Origin: Oscillospiraceae bacterium
Lineage (GTDB): Bacteria; Bacillota; Clostridia; Oscillospirales; Ruminococcaceae
Assembly (NCBI GenBank): GCA_017408395.1
Contig: JAFQUQ010000026.1
Location: 1 to 41,655, forward strand
Length of the DNA: 41,655 nt
Direction: 5' to 3'
This document shows, piece by piece, positions 17,256-25,836 of this stretch. Numbering within the stretch: the first letter of the stretch is position 1; each line of letters begins with the position of its first letter. The position numbers and the translations under genes were made by a program. The notes beneath the pieces were generated by a model, which did not search any database, was not told the origin of the DNA, and saw nothing but the letters and a program-made list of their open reading frames with translations.

Positions 17256-18533
17256 TTATCTTCTCTTTTTCTTCCTTGAAGCGTTTCTGTTTACAGCTGG
17301 CTTCGGCTGTTCAGCGGGAGCTTCTGTCTTTACTTCTTCAGGTGCAGGCTGTGCTTCCGACGGTGCCGCCGTTTCAGCCGCAGGCTTTTTAACCTTGGTA
17401 AAGAACATTTTCTGCACACGGACATCCTTGGTGCGGAGTCTGTTTACGATATATTCTCTGAACAGAGCATACAGCACAGATGTAAGCGGTATCATAACAA
17501 GCATACCGAGAGCGCCCATAAGCTTACCGCCTATGGTAACGCCTGCAAGCACCCATATAGCAGGGAGTCCCACAGAATTTCCTACTATCTTAGGATAAAT
17601 GAGATTGCCCTCTACCTGCTGTATCACGAGGAACATAATCACAAACCACAGCGCCTGCATTGGATTTTGCATAAATATAAGAAATGCACCTACACCGCAT
17701 CCGATAAACGCACCTACAACAGGAATAAGTGCTGTAAATGCAATAAGTACGCTGACAAGTGTAATATACGGCATACGGAATATTGCCATTGCAATTGCAA
17801 AAAGTACGCCGAGAATACACGCATCAAGGCACTGTCCCGAAATAAAGTTTGCAAACGTTCTTGATGACATTCCTGCAACATCTGTGATCTTGTCAGCCGC
17901 CTTTTCGGGGAAAATGCCGTAAACTATCATTCTTGCCTGTCTGCCGAAACGCTCCTTGTCAATAAGGATATACAGCGCAAAAATAAAGCCGATAACTGCG
18001 GAAACAAGTCCGCTTATTGCTGAGCCTACAACGTCAATCGTTGAAACCACGCCGTTTGAAAGCCAGCCCGTAACAGAGCTGATTATACCCTCCCAGTCAA
18101 TGTTTATGCTTAAAAACTGTTCCTGTAAGTTAGGGTATTTTGCAAGGAATTCCGTAATATACACCTTTGCCTTTTCCATATATTCAGGCACTCTTACAGC
18201 AAGTGTGCCGATAGTTTCGCCAAGCTGCGGAATTACGGCAAGACACACCAGCGCAATTACAAGCACCACCGCAAGCAGCGTTAGCACAAGCGCCGCAGGT
18301 CTTCTGACCTTATCCAGCTTTTTTACATTCGGGAAAAGATGCTTTTCTATCCCTCTCATCGGTACGTTTATAACAAACGCCAGTGCACCGCCCACAACAA
18401 ACGGGCTGATGTATGACGCCGCCGTTGCCACGCCTTCCTTTACCGCCGCTAAATTCTGCAGCGCACAGTAAAGCAGTACCGCAAAAGCAAGCAGACCCCC
18501 TATTTTCAACATATTCATTCTATCAAGCTTCAT
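17256..18533 (-). CDS. AI-2E family (PF01594-type) membrane transporter
   Basis: The 425-aa protein begins MKLDRMNMLKIGG, typical for this family, and has about eight membrane segments with a soluble stretch between residues 95 and 150. The conserved LIPVVGAFIG and GNSVGLPAIWVLAG segments are present. Family members include the TqsA autoinducer-2 exporter of Escherichia coli and Na+/H+ antiporter-like proteins; substrate cannot be inferred. The C-terminal 45 residues are Pro/Ala/Glu-rich and end in a basic KKKRR tail. ATG 18533 is preceded by an unusual arrangement: the GGGGAGGG site at 18560-18567 is separated from it by a 17-nt hairpin. GTG 18545 is the alternative start. Confidence 0.86.
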   Translation of the reverse strand: MKLDRMNMLKIGGLLAFAVLLYCALQNLAAVKEGVATAASYISPFVVGGALAFVINVPMRGIEKHLFPNVKKLDKVRRPAALVLTLLAVVLVIALVCLAVIPQLGETIGTLAVRVPEYMEKAKVYITEFLAKYPNLQEQFLSINIDWEGIISSVTGWLSNGVVSTIDVVGSAISGLVSAVIGFIFALYILIDKERFGRQARMIVYGIFPEKAADKITDVAGMSSRTFANFISGQCLDACILGVLFAIAMAIFRMPYITLVSVLIAFTALIPVVGAFIGCGVGAFLIFMQNPMQALWFVIMFLVIQQVEGNLIYPKIVGNSVGLPAIWVLAGVTIGGKLMGALGMLVMIPLTSVLYALFREYIVNRLRTKDVRVQKMFFTKVKKPAAETAAPSEAQPAPEEVKTEAPAEQPKPAVNRNASRKKKRR

Positions 18534-18542
18534 AAATTCACG

Positions 18543-18567
18543 CACTTGTAATCCAAGTGCCCTCCCC
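18543..18567 (-). promoter_or_regulatory. Ribosome binding site separated from start by a hairpin
   Basis: On the minus strand GGGGAGGG (18567-18560) is followed at once by CACTTG-gatta-CAAGTG (18559-18543), then 9 nt and ATG. Folding of the 6-bp hairpin would bring the ribosome site to a normal distance from ATG 18533. Confidence 0.5.
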
Positions 18568-18577
18568 TCATTTTATT

Positions 18578-20125
18578 TTACATTAGCGGCGCAAATATTC
18601 TCAGTATGCGTCCTGAAATTCTTTTTAAAATGTTGTATTTTCTGCAATCATCAAGAGTTATGAGCGTGCATTTTTTCATCGTTTCAATATAATCCTTCTC
18701 CGTCTCTATAACCGATGGTGTACAGTAGGTGTAAGCCGCACATTCAAAATGCAGGAACAGGCTTCTGTAATCAAGGTTTATCGAGCCTACCACCGCCCTC
18801 ATATCATCGCTTACGAAAACCTTAGCGTGAACAAAGCCCGGGGTATATTCGTAGATTTTAACTCCTGCCGCAATCAGCTCTGCGTAATATGTCCTCGCCA
18901 CAAGATACGCATACATTTTATCGGGCTTGTGCGGCATTATTATGCAGACCTCAACGCCTCTTTTTGCCGCATAGGTCAGTGCTGTTATCATCTCATCGTC
19001 AATTATGAGATAGGGCGTCATTATGTGAACATATCTTTCCGCACGGTACAGCATATCAATGTAGACATTCTCGCCCACGTTTTCCTTGTCAAGAGGACTG
19101 TCGCTGTAAGGAATGACGTAGCCGTCCGTGTCAAGCTGTGCAAGCTCTGGAAAATCCTCGCAGATATATCTGCCATAGTCGTCTTCCCTGGTTTCGTAGA
19201 TATTCCAGTTCTGTAAAAACATTATGGTGAAGCTTTTTACAGCCTCCCCTTTAAGCATTATTGCGGTATCCTTCCAGTGACCGAAACGCTCCTTTGCGTT
19301 GATGTATTCATCGGCAAGGTTTATCCCCCCCGTAAAGGCAGTTTTTCCGTCAATAACAAGGATTTTTCTGTGGTCACGGTTGTTCTGCACCGTTGAAAGC
19401 ACGGGTCTTATAGGTGAAAAAATCTTGCATTTTATACCGTACTTTGCAAGCTTTTTAGGGTAGCTTACAGGCAATAACGCAAAGGTACAGGTGCCATCAT
19501 ACATTACCCTGACCTCTACGCCCTCAGCCGCTTTTCTTTTAAGCAGCTCCAGTACCGTATCCCACATTTCGCCTTCTTCAACGATGAAATATTCAAGAAA
19601 AATAAACTTCTCCGCCTTTTCAAGCTCTTCAAGCATTGCCTTATACTTGTCCTCTCCCAGCGGAAAATATTTTGTATAGGTATTTTCATAAACAGGGTAA
19701 AAGGCGTAGTTATTCATATATTCCGCAAAATTACACTCGGCAGGGTCTTCTCTGCGGAGCCTGCATATAACTTCGGGATTCTGTTTGATCAGCGGCTTTG
19801 TCTTTTCAATCAGTTTAAGCAGCCTGCCGTTTACAAGCCTTGTTCCAAGCTCAAGCTTTACAAAAATGTACATCAGCGTACCGAAAACAGGCAGCGTCAG
19901 CACAGGAATTATCCACGCAAGCTTAAAGCTCGTGTTTACGTTATCATTGATAATATAAACCATCGATACCGCTGTCAGCACAAGGGTAGTTATATAAAAA
20001 TACTCGTAATATGCGCTCAGTTCCGTAACCGTTACAAACAGGATGATTATCTGAATCAGCAGAAAAAGCACCGCTATCATTGTTCTGCCGAATATTATCC
20101 TGAACAGATTTTTCGGTTTTTTCAT
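18578..20125 (-). CDS. cls: Cardiolipin synthase, phospholipase D type
   Basis: The 515-aa membrane enzyme makes cardiolipin from two phosphatidylglycerol molecules. It has two N-terminal membrane helices (residues 11-32 and 38-57), a short PLD nuclease N-like region, and two HKD motifs. The first is HRKILVIDGKTAFTGGINLA and the second HAKVFVSDDMRAVVGSINLD, both intact with downstream Gly-Ser/Gly-Gly and Asn-Leu residues. Length is typical of Firmicutes Cls. The ribosome site GGGAGG lies about 13 nt from ATG, a little far. The AI-2E family gene follows after 44 nt, so both probably share a transcript. Confidence 0.94.
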   Translation of the reverse strand: MKKPKNLFRIIFGRTMIAVLFLLIQIIILFVTVTELSAYYEYFYITTLVLTAVSMVYIINDNVNTSFKLAWIIPVLTLPVFGTLMYIFVKLELGTRLVNGRLLKLIEKTKPLIKQNPEVICRLRREDPAECNFAEYMNNYAFYPVYENTYTKYFPLGEDKYKAMLEELEKAEKFIFLEYFIVEEGEMWDTVLELLKRKAAEGVEVRVMYDGTCTFALLPVSYPKKLAKYGIKCKIFSPIRPVLSTVQNNRDHRKILVIDGKTAFTGGINLADEYINAKERFGHWKDTAIMLKGEAVKSFTIMFLQNWNIYETREDDYGRYICEDFPELAQLDTDGYVIPYSDSPLDKENVGENVYIDMLYRAERYVHIMTPYLIIDDEMITALTYAAKRGVEVCIIMPHKPDKMYAYLVARTYYAELIAAGVKIYEYTPGFVHAKVFVSDDMRAVVGSINLDYRSLFLHFECAAYTYCTPSVIETEKDYIETMKKCTLITLDDCRKYNILKRISGRILRIFAPLM

Positions 20126-20165
20126 CTGATAAACATAACCTCCCTGTAAAATTACTTATTCTTAT

Positions 20166-20194
20166 ATTTTACGTCATAACTTCATTATTGTCAA
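20166..20194 (-). promoter_or_regulatory. Promoter of cls
   Basis: On the minus strand TTGACA (20194-20189), a 17-nt spacer and TAAAAT (20171-20166) predict a start near 20159, giving a leader of about 33 nt. Confidence 0.65.
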
Positions 20195-20214
20195 TAAGCG
20201 TATTTAAATTCAAA

Positions 20215-20241
20215 GGCGGCACTGCCTTAAACAGTACCGCC
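20215..20241 (-). terminator. Terminator after the rrf2-type gene
   Basis: Arms 20215-20224 and 20232-20241 form a 10-bp stem (GGCGG-ACTG, one G-U in minus-strand RNA) with a 7-nt loop and an AT-rich tail. It ends the dgt-dnaG-rpoD-rrf2 transcript. Confidence 0.7.
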
Positions 20242-20252
20242 CCTTTTATGTA

Positions 20253-20648
20253 TCAGATAAACTTGTCAAAAGTATATTCTTCAAGCTTCTTTTCAACAAG
20301 AGTTGATATTTCGTTGAAAACGCACTGGTATCTGCATTTTCCCGACATCCCCCTGTTGCATTCGTAATCATCCGATAAGCATTTGCTCAAAACATACTTA
20401 CCCTCTACCGCCTCAATAACATCCTTAAGGGAAATTTCAGAAGGATCCCTTGCAATTTCGTAGCCGCCCTGAACCCCCTTGTAAGACCTGACAATTCCCG
20501 AAACCACAAGCTTACGCAGTATTTTAAGAGAAAATCTCAGCGTTACACAGGTCATATCGGAAATATTCTTTGCCTCAAGACGCTTTCTTTCCTTTGCAAG
20601 ACAGCCGACTATCCTGACTGCGTAATCCGACTCAAGCGTTATATGCAT
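20253..20648 (-). CDS. Rrf2-family transcriptional regulator with cysteine cluster
   Basis: The 131-aa protein has the Rrf2 winged helix in its first 75 residues (LESDYAVRIVGCLA, then FSLKILRKLVVSGIVRSYKG and the wing VQGGYEIARDP). Its C-terminal half has cysteines C90, C97, C105 and C109. In IscR, NsrR and related members a comparable cysteine group binds an Fe-S cluster, so this is probably an Fe-S, NO or redox-sensing regulator; cluster type is unknown. No iscS/iscU or cysteine genes are adjacent. It starts 20 nt after rpoD and is likely co-transcribed with it, which is unusual company. Confidence 0.88.
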   Translation of the reverse strand: MHITLESDYAVRIVGCLAKERKRLEAKNISDMTCVTLRFSLKILRKLVVSGIVRSYKGVQGGYEIARDPSEISLKDVIEAVEGKYVLSKCLSDDYECNRGMSGKCRYQCVFNEISTLVEKKLEEYTFDKFI

Positions 20649-20668
20649 AAATTTTAATCCTCTCCGTA

Positions 20669-21748
20669 TTAATCAAGGAAATCCTTGACCTTTTTGCTTC
20701 TGCTTGGGTGTCTGAGCTTACGCAGAGCCTTTGCTTCGATCTGTCTGATACGCTCACGTGTGACCTTGAATTCCTTGCCCACCTCTTCAAGAGTGCGTGA
20801 ACGTCCGTCTTCAAGTCCGAAACGTAAGCGGAGAACCTTTTCTTCACGCTCTGTAAGGGTTGAAAGCACCTCTCCAAGCTGTTCCTTAAGCAGAATAAGT
20901 GACGCTGCATCAGCAGGTGCGGGAGCGTCGTCGTCAGGAATAAAGTCGCCCAGATGGCTGTCCTCTTCCTCACCGATAGGTGTTTCAAGTGATACGGGAT
21001 CCTGCGCAATTCGCATGATCTCACGTACACGCTCAGGCTCCATCTCCAGCTCTTCCGCAATCTCCTCAGGAGAAGCGTCGTGGCCGTTCTTATGAAGGAG
21101 CATACTTGAAACCTTCTTTACCTTTGTGATGGTTTCCACCATATGCACAGGGATACGGATAGTTCTTGCCTGATCGGCAATGGCTCTTGTGATAGCCTGT
21201 CTTATCCACCATGTAGCGTAGGTAGAAAATTTAAAGCCCTTTGTATAGTCAAACTTTTCAACAGCCTTGATAAGACCCAGATTACCCTCCTGAATAAGAT
21301 CAAGGAACTGCATACCTCTGCCCACGTAACGCTTTGCAATAGATACAACAAGACGGAGGTTAGCTTCGGAAAGACGCTTCTTTGCTCTCTTGTCGCCGTT
21401 CTTCATACGTTCTGCAAGCTCGATTTCCTCTTCAGCGGAAAGCAGCGGAACACGTCCGATTTCCTTAAGGTAAATCTTTACAGGGTCGTCAATTGCAATA
21501 CCGTCTGTTGAAAGGGACATTTCAAGATCGTCCTGGTCTGTAAGCTCCAGAGGGAGAGAAAGATCCGTATCAATGGTAAAGTCTTCGATGATCTCGATGT
21601 TCATATTGGAGCAGCTTTCATAGAAGGTCTCCATCTGATCAACGTCGTATTCAAGGTCCTCCAGAACGTCGGTGATCTCCTTTGTGGAAAGCTTGCCGCT
21701 TATTCTGCCCTGTTCAATAAGGCTTTCAATGGTTCTTTTATCGCTCAT
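20669..21748 (-). CDS. rpoD: Primary sigma factor (sigma-70, SigA)
   Basis: The 359-aa housekeeping sigma factor has a short region 1.1-like N terminus, and region 1.2 [20 protein letters not shown]. Region 2 reads [20 protein letters not shown] followed by [20 protein letters not shown] for -10 recognition and melting. Region 3 comes next, and region 4 [20 protein letters not shown] for -35 binding. The length is that of Bacillota SigA, without the large insertion of Escherichia coli. GGAAG precedes the ATG. It is 33 nt after dnaG, the conserved order of the macromolecular synthesis operon. The many TTGACA-17-TATAAT promoters in the window agree with such a sigma factor. Confidence 0.97.
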   Translation of the reverse strand: MSDKRTIESLIEQGRISGKLSTKEITDVLEDLEYDVDQMETFYESCSNMNIEIIEDFTIDTDLSLPLELTDQDDLEMSLSTDGIAIDDPVKIYLKEIGRVPLLSAEEEIELAERMKNGDKRAKKRLSEANLRLVVSIAKRYVGRGMQFLDLIQEGNLGLIKAVEKFDYTKGFKFSTYATWWIRQAITRAIADQARTIRIPVHMVETITKVKKVSSMLLHKNGHDASPEEIAEELEMEPERVREIMRIAQDPVSLETPIGEEEDSHLGDFIPDDDAPAPADAASLILLKEQLGEVLSTLTEREEKVLRLRFGLEDGRSRTLEEVGKEFKVTRERIRQIEAKALRKLRHPSRSKKVKDFLD

Positions 21749-21781
21749 AAAACGAACTTCCTTTCTTATGGATATGTGCGC

Positions 21782-23526
21782 TTACTTTGACTTGCGGATA
21801 TTCTCAAAATATTTGAGAAAATCGTCGTCGGAAAGCTCGCCCACATCAATATTCCTGCCGCTGTACTCAATGAGAATGTTTAAATAATCATCAAGAGCAC
21901 GGCTGTTTATATCAATACTGCGGCTGCTGACAATGATTTCGGTTATTCTGCCCATTTCGTCGGCAGAAAATTCACTTTGAAGTGACATTACATCAAATTC
22001 CGCAGTATTTTTAAGCTTTTCAAGCATTTTTTCATAAACTTTACGGTTAAAATCCGTAACAAAGCAGTCGGGAGTGATTTTCGTTTCTATGTAGGAAACG
22101 GAATCCGGGTTTGCCGCAAGATAAGCAAGGATACCCTTCTCTGCCTTGTATTCACGGGGATGAGCAACGGAATCGGGGTTTGTCCTTCGCTGTCTGCTGA
22201 AGGTCTCAATCTCACGCTTCTCATTTTTATTCGCTGTGTTTATATTTTTGCGTATCAGACCGTTGACCTGCTGAATAAGCGTTTCCCGCTTTATTTCCGT
22301 TTCCTTTGCAAGCTTTGAAATGTAAATTTCACGCTCGATAGGCGAGGAAATATCCGCCAGCACAGCCACACATCTTTTAAGATAATTTATCTTGCCCTGC
22401 TCGCTTTCAAGGTCAAGCCCGTTTGCACATTTACGCAGTTCAAAATCAATAGCGCCGTCTGAACGGTCAAGGAGCTGTTTAAATCTCAGCGCACCGAATT
22501 TTTTTATGAACTCGTCGGGGTCCTTTGCGCCCTCCATTTTGATAATGCGTGTTTCTGCGCCTGCTTCGGAAAGCAGATTTATCGCCTTGTGAGTGGCCGC
22601 TTGTCCTGCACCGTCAGAGTCGTATGCGATAATGATTTCATCGGCATACTGCTTCATAAGCCGTGCCTGTTCGGGAGTCAGCGCCGTTCCCAGCGTAGCC
22701 ACCACGTTTTCAAAGCCTGCCTGATTTATTGCGATAACGTCCATATAACCTTCCGCAAGTATCAGCCGCTTTTCCTCGGATTTTTTTGCAAAATTAAGAG
22801 AAAAAAGGTTGCGGCTCTTTTTAAACACGGGTGTATCCGCAGAGTTCAGGTACTTTGGTCCCGAACCATCAATGATACGTCCGCCGAAAGCAATTACGTT
22901 ACCCCTCAGATCAATTATCGGGAACATTACTCTGTCACGGAAAACGTCGTAAACGTTGCCCTTCTGGTTTCTTGCACAGAGATTTGCGGCAACAAGTTCA
23001 TCATCGCTGTACCCCTTCTCACGCATAAAATAATGCAGTCTGTGCCAGTCATCGGGAGCGTAGCCAAGACCATACTTTGTAAGCGTCTTGCTGCTGAGCT
23101 GACGTTCCGCAAAGTAACGCCGTCCCTTTTCCCTTCAGGGGATTTAGCCAGTATATCGTGAAAAAATCTCGCAGCGGTACGGTTTATTTCCAGCACCCTT
23201 GCTTTAAGACGTGAGGCATCGTTGTTCTGTGCCTCGTCAGGCATCTGCATACCTGCTCTCTCCGCAAGGAATTTTACCGCCTCGATATAGTCGAGATTTT
23301 CTATTTTCATTGCAAAGGTTATAGCGTCACCGCCTGCACCGCAGCCGTAGCAGTAAAAGCTCTGGCTTTCGGGATAAACCGTACAGGACGCTGTTTTCTC
23401 CGAATGAAAGGGGCAGAGACACACATAATTGTGTCCCCGCCTTATTAAATTTGTATATGAAGACATTAAGCTTTCAATGGGATTGTTAAGCTTAAGCTGA
23501 TAGAGAAAATTCTCAGGCAGTGCCAT
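21782..23526 (-). pseudogene. dnaG: DNA primase, interrupted by a 1-nt frameshift
   Basis: DnaG makes RNA primers at the replication fork. The first frame (from ATG 23526, after AAGGAGAG) encodes the zinc-binding CHC2 domain, with CPFHSEKT and CYGCGAGGD. It reads on through DILAKSPEGKR and then loses homology. The -1 frame continues with RRYFAERQLSSKTLTKYGLG, then the TOPRIM core with LILAEGYMDVIAINQAG and IIIAYDSDGAGQAA, and a C-terminal helicase-binding region to 21782. The junction falls in the purine run GGGAAAAGGG at 23124-23133; one added G restores a 581-aa protein. As the gene is essential, a sequencing or assembly indel is the likeliest cause, then recoding, then a true mutation. It lies between dgt (12 nt upstream) and rpoD (33 nt downstream). 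Confidence 0.92.
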
Positions 23527-23538
23527 CAATGCTCTCCT

Positions 23539-24540
23539 TTAAATATTTGTAATCTGCCAGCCCTTTGGAATAAACAGATCCTCATAAACGCTGACAGCAA
23601 AACTGTCGGTCATACCTGCAATATAATCGCATACGGCACGGTCAACATTGAAACGTGCCATAATTTTCTTGTATTCTTCGGGCAGCTTGTCAGGGTGCTT
23701 AAGGAAATAGGTATACAGCCTTTCAATAAGCATTTTCGCCTTTGCTTCCTCTGTCTTTGCGATGGAATTGCGGTAAATGTTATCATACATAAAATCATTC
23801 AGCACAGCAAAAGCCTTTTCGGTTTCCTCGTCCATACCGATGTTCTGTACGCCGTGATTTAAAATTGACGTTATCAGAGTTGTGATACGCTCGCTTTTTG
23901 AGTGTCCTAAAATATCCGTTGCGGATTTAGGCAGGTCGTTTTCCTTGATTATACCTGCTCTGATAGAGTCGTCAATGTCGTGATTGATAAAGGCAATTCT
24001 GTCTGCAAAACGCACGATATAGCCCTCTCTTGTGGAAGCTACCTTGTTTGTGTGGCAGACAATGCCGTTTTTTACTTCATATGTAAGATTAAGACCCCTG
24101 CCCTCTTTTTCGATGTAATCCACAACACGCACCGACTGGTGATAGTGTGTAAAGCCGCTGGGGCATATCTCGTTTAAAATAGACTCGCCTGCGTGACCGA
24201 AGGGGGTATGCCCTAAATCGTGTCCGAGAGCAACAGCTTCCGTAAGGTCCTCGTTGAGCTTGAATGCTCTTGCGATAGTACGTGCTATCTGGGCAACCTC
24301 AAGGGTGTGGGTAAGTCTTGTACGGTAATGGTCACCGAACGGATCAAGAAAAACCTGGGTCTTATGCTTTAATCTGCGGAAAGCGTTACTGTGGAGAATT
24401 CTGTCCCTGTCACGCTGGAATTCCGTTCTGATTGGGCACTTAGGCTCGCTTTTTACACGATAACCCGAATTTTTCGAGGTACAAGCTTCATCGCAAAGCG
24501 TACCAAGCTCCATAACTTCAATCTGTTCACGAATAGTCAT
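23539..24540 (-). CDS. dgt: Deoxyguanosinetriphosphate triphosphohydrolase-like HD protein
   Basis: The 333-aa cytoplasmic enzyme belongs to the dNTP triphosphohydrolase group, which splits dNTPs to nucleoside and triphosphate. The HD-domain metal ligands are visible: His in RTRLTHTLEVAQIARTI, the His-Asp pair in ALGHDLGHTPFGHAGE, and a later Asp in VRFADRIAFINHDIDD. The N-terminal FQRDRDRILHSNAFRRLKHK signature is also present. It is the short Bacillota form. A weak ribosome site (GGGTGG) precedes ATG 24540. It heads the dgt-dnaG-rpoD operon common in Clostridia, linking nucleotide pools with replication. Confidence 0.93.
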   Translation of the reverse strand: MTIREQIEVMELGTLCDEACTSKNSGYRVKSEPKCPIRTEFQRDRDRILHSNAFRRLKHKTQVFLDPFGDHYRTRLTHTLEVAQIARTIARAFKLNEDLTEAVALGHDLGHTPFGHAGESILNEICPSGFTHYHQSVRVVDYIEKEGRGLNLTYEVKNGIVCHTNKVASTREGYIVRFADRIAFINHDIDDSIRAGIIKENDLPKSATDILGHSKSERITTLITSILNHGVQNIGMDEETEKAFAVLNDFMYDNIYRNSIAKTEEAKAKMLIERLYTYFLKHPDKLPEEYKKIMARFNVDRAVCDYIAGMTDSFAVSVYEDLFIPKGWQITNI

Positions 24541-24642
24541 TTCCGCACCACCCTGTACAAAATTACTTTGTTGCTCAAAAAAACAACATTCTGCATATAT
24601 ATACTTTTTTACTCTTTTAAAACCCTTTTTTTATTTTAACTT

Positions 24643-24658
24643 TTGTACAGCTGTACAA
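24643..24658. promoter_or_regulatory. Perfect 16-bp palindrome upstream of dgt-dnaG-rpoD
   Basis: TTGTACAGCTGTACAA is a perfect palindrome about 103 nt upstream of the dgt start and 4 nt past the YigZ-family stop. A further half-site-like TTGTACAG (minus strand, 24560-24553) recurs just before dgt. It has no loop and no adjacent T run, so it looks more like an operator than a terminator. The binding protein is unknown. Confidence 0.5.
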
Positions 24659-24662
24659 TTAT

Positions 24663-25286
24663 TTAAGCAAAATCCTCAAAAACCTCATCACCTTGCACAA
24701 ACTCAAGTCTGCCGTTTGTGATGTCCACCATTTTTTCTCTAAGCTTATCGGCAAATGCCTTTTTAACAAGCAGGCTCACCGTAACATCCGTACCGTAATC
24801 GGTATCGGTGACTTTGACCTCAAATTCGGGGAGAACGTAAGTGATTTTACCGTAAAGGTCGTAGTCAACGGTGATTTTTACAGGATAGGCACTGCACATT
24901 ATCATTCTTTCCGCAGCGTCAACGGCAATTTTTGCAGAGTGGGAGTAAGCTCTCACAAGGCCGCCTCCTCCAAGCAGAATACCGCCGAAATATCTCGTAA
25001 CCACGCAGCAGACGTCGGTCAGCCCTTCCTTGCGTAAAACCTCCAGCACGGGAACACCTGCCGTACCCTGGGGCTCACCGTCGTCGGAATAGCGTGAAGT
25101 GTTGCCCTCACGGAGAATGTAGGCATAGACGTTATGCTTTGCCTTACGGTGTTCACTTCGTATTTTTTCAATGAAAGCTACCGCCTCCTCGTTGGTTTCA
25201 ACGGGAGCAATGTAGCCGATAAATTCCGATTTTTTCTCGATAAACGAGTCTGTGGCAAAATCCTTTATTGTTGAATAATCCTCCAT
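24663..25286 (-). CDS. YigZ/IMPACT family protein
   Basis: The 207-aa protein has the N-terminal IMPACT (UPF0029) domain with KKSEFIGYIAPV, EHRKAKHNVYAYIL, SDDGEPQGTAGVP and the glycine-rich RYFGGILLGGGGLVRAYS. A C-terminal DUF1949-like domain follows. The family is related to the eukaryotic translation regulator IMPACT; bacterial function is not settled. ATG 25286 follows AAGGAGG. It sits downstream of rpmE with the rpmE terminator between them, and no separate promoter is obvious. Confidence 0.9.
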   Translation of the reverse strand: MEDYSTIKDFATDSFIEKKSEFIGYIAPVETNEEAVAFIEKIRSEHRKAKHNVYAYILREGNTSRYSDDGEPQGTAGVPVLEVLRKEGLTDVCCVVTRYFGGILLGGGGLVRAYSHSAKIAVDAAERMIMCSAYPVKITVDYDLYGKITYVLPEFEVKVTDTDYGTDVTVSLLVKKAFADKLREKMVDITNGRLEFVQGDEVFEDFA

Positions 25287-25316
25287 AGCAGCCTCCTTAT
25301 ACGATTAAAAATAAAA

Positions 25317-25338
25317 GCCTGCGTAATCAAACGCAGGC
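25317..25338 (-). terminator. Terminator after rpmE
   Basis: Arms 25317-25324 and 25331-25338 form an 8-bp GC-rich stem (GCCTGCGT) with a 6-nt loop. In the minus direction it is followed by TTTTATTTTT. Confidence 0.85.
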
Positions 25339-25356
25339 CGAATAATTTCGCAGGAA

Positions 25357-25560
25357 TTACTTATCCATACCGAAACGCTTCTTAAATTTGTCGATACGTC
25401 CGCCTGTGTCAACAAGCTTCTGCTTACCTGTGTAGAAAGGATGACACTTGGAGCAGATTTCAACCTTGATATCCTTCTTTGTGGAACGTGTCTTGATAAC
25501 GTTGCCGCAAGCACAAGTGATAGTTGTTTCCTCGTAATTTGGGTGGATACCTTCTCTCAT
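25357..25560 (-). CDS. rpmE: Ribosomal protein bL31, zinc-binding form
   Basis: The 67-aa large-subunit protein starts [20 protein letters not shown] and carries the four zinc-ligand cysteines C16, C18, C36 and C39 ([13 protein letters not shown]). It is therefore the C+ zinc form of bL31. ATG 25560 is chosen because it begins the family's conserved start and follows GAGGTG. The predicted transcript has an untranslated leader of about 96 nt, long enough for autoregulation, although no specific protein-binding fold can be assigned. It is monocistronic by its terminator, with YigZ-family read-through possible. Confidence 0.97.
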   Translation of the reverse strand: MREGIHPNYEETTITCACGNVIKTRSTKKDIKVEICSKCHPFYTGKQKLVDTGGRIDKFKKRFGMDK

Positions 25561-25662
25561 TCTTAAACACCTCATCTCTTTTTAATATTATATGATTAGC
25601 ATAGCAGCCCATCACATAATACCGAGACAGTAGTGCTATTTTTTAATCACTTACAGAAAATT

Positions 25663-25691
25663 ATTATATCACAGTCAGCTTGCCTTGTCAA
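25663..25691 (-). promoter_or_regulatory. Consensus promoter of rpmE
   Basis: On the minus strand TTGACA (25691-25686), a 17-nt spacer and TATAAT (25668-25663) match the SigA consensus exactly. The start is near 25656. It is divergent from the toxin promoter at 25726. Confidence 0.85.
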
Positions 25692-25725
25692 GCTTTTTTA
25701 TAAAATTTCGCACATTTTGCTTTGT

Positions 25726-25754
25726 TTGACAAAATTTTCATATAATGCTGTAAT
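25726..25754 (+). promoter_or_regulatory. Promoter of the small toxin-like gene
   Basis: TTGACA (25726-25731), a 17-nt spacer and TGTAAT (25749-25754) predict a start near 25761. A TATAAT also occurs at 25741-25746, but its spacing from the -35 box is only 9 nt. Confidence 0.7.
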
Positions 25755-25796
25755 TAGTTTGCTGTCGACTCCGATTCGCTTAACTGTGGAAAGGAG

Positions 25797-25836
25797 GTGG
25801 TACAGTGGAACTCGGCACATTTTTATTTTCTTTTCT
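25797..25836 (+). repeat. Direct repeats, copy 1, over the toxin start region
   Basis: GTGGTACAGTGGA (25797-25809) spans the end of the ribosome site and the GTG start. ATTTTCTTTTCT (25825-25836) lies within codons 7-11. Both recur in the same order at 25979-26010, so the antisense RNA made there is complementary to this region. Confidence 0.75.

Noticed and set aside
20632-21095. Long antisense open frames over rpoD
   Set aside because: They are frame shadows of a highly conserved sigma factor gene, low in hydrophobic patterning and without ribosome sites.
23124-23133. Programmed -1 frameshift in dnaG as the main explanation
   Set aside because: No heptamer in the correct phase fits X-XXY-YYZ, and dnaG is not known to be recoded. 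Kept only as a secondary possibility.
25741-25746. TATAAT as the toxin -10 box
   Set aside because: It is 9 nt from the TTGACA; the TGTAAT at 25749 has the correct 17-nt spacing.
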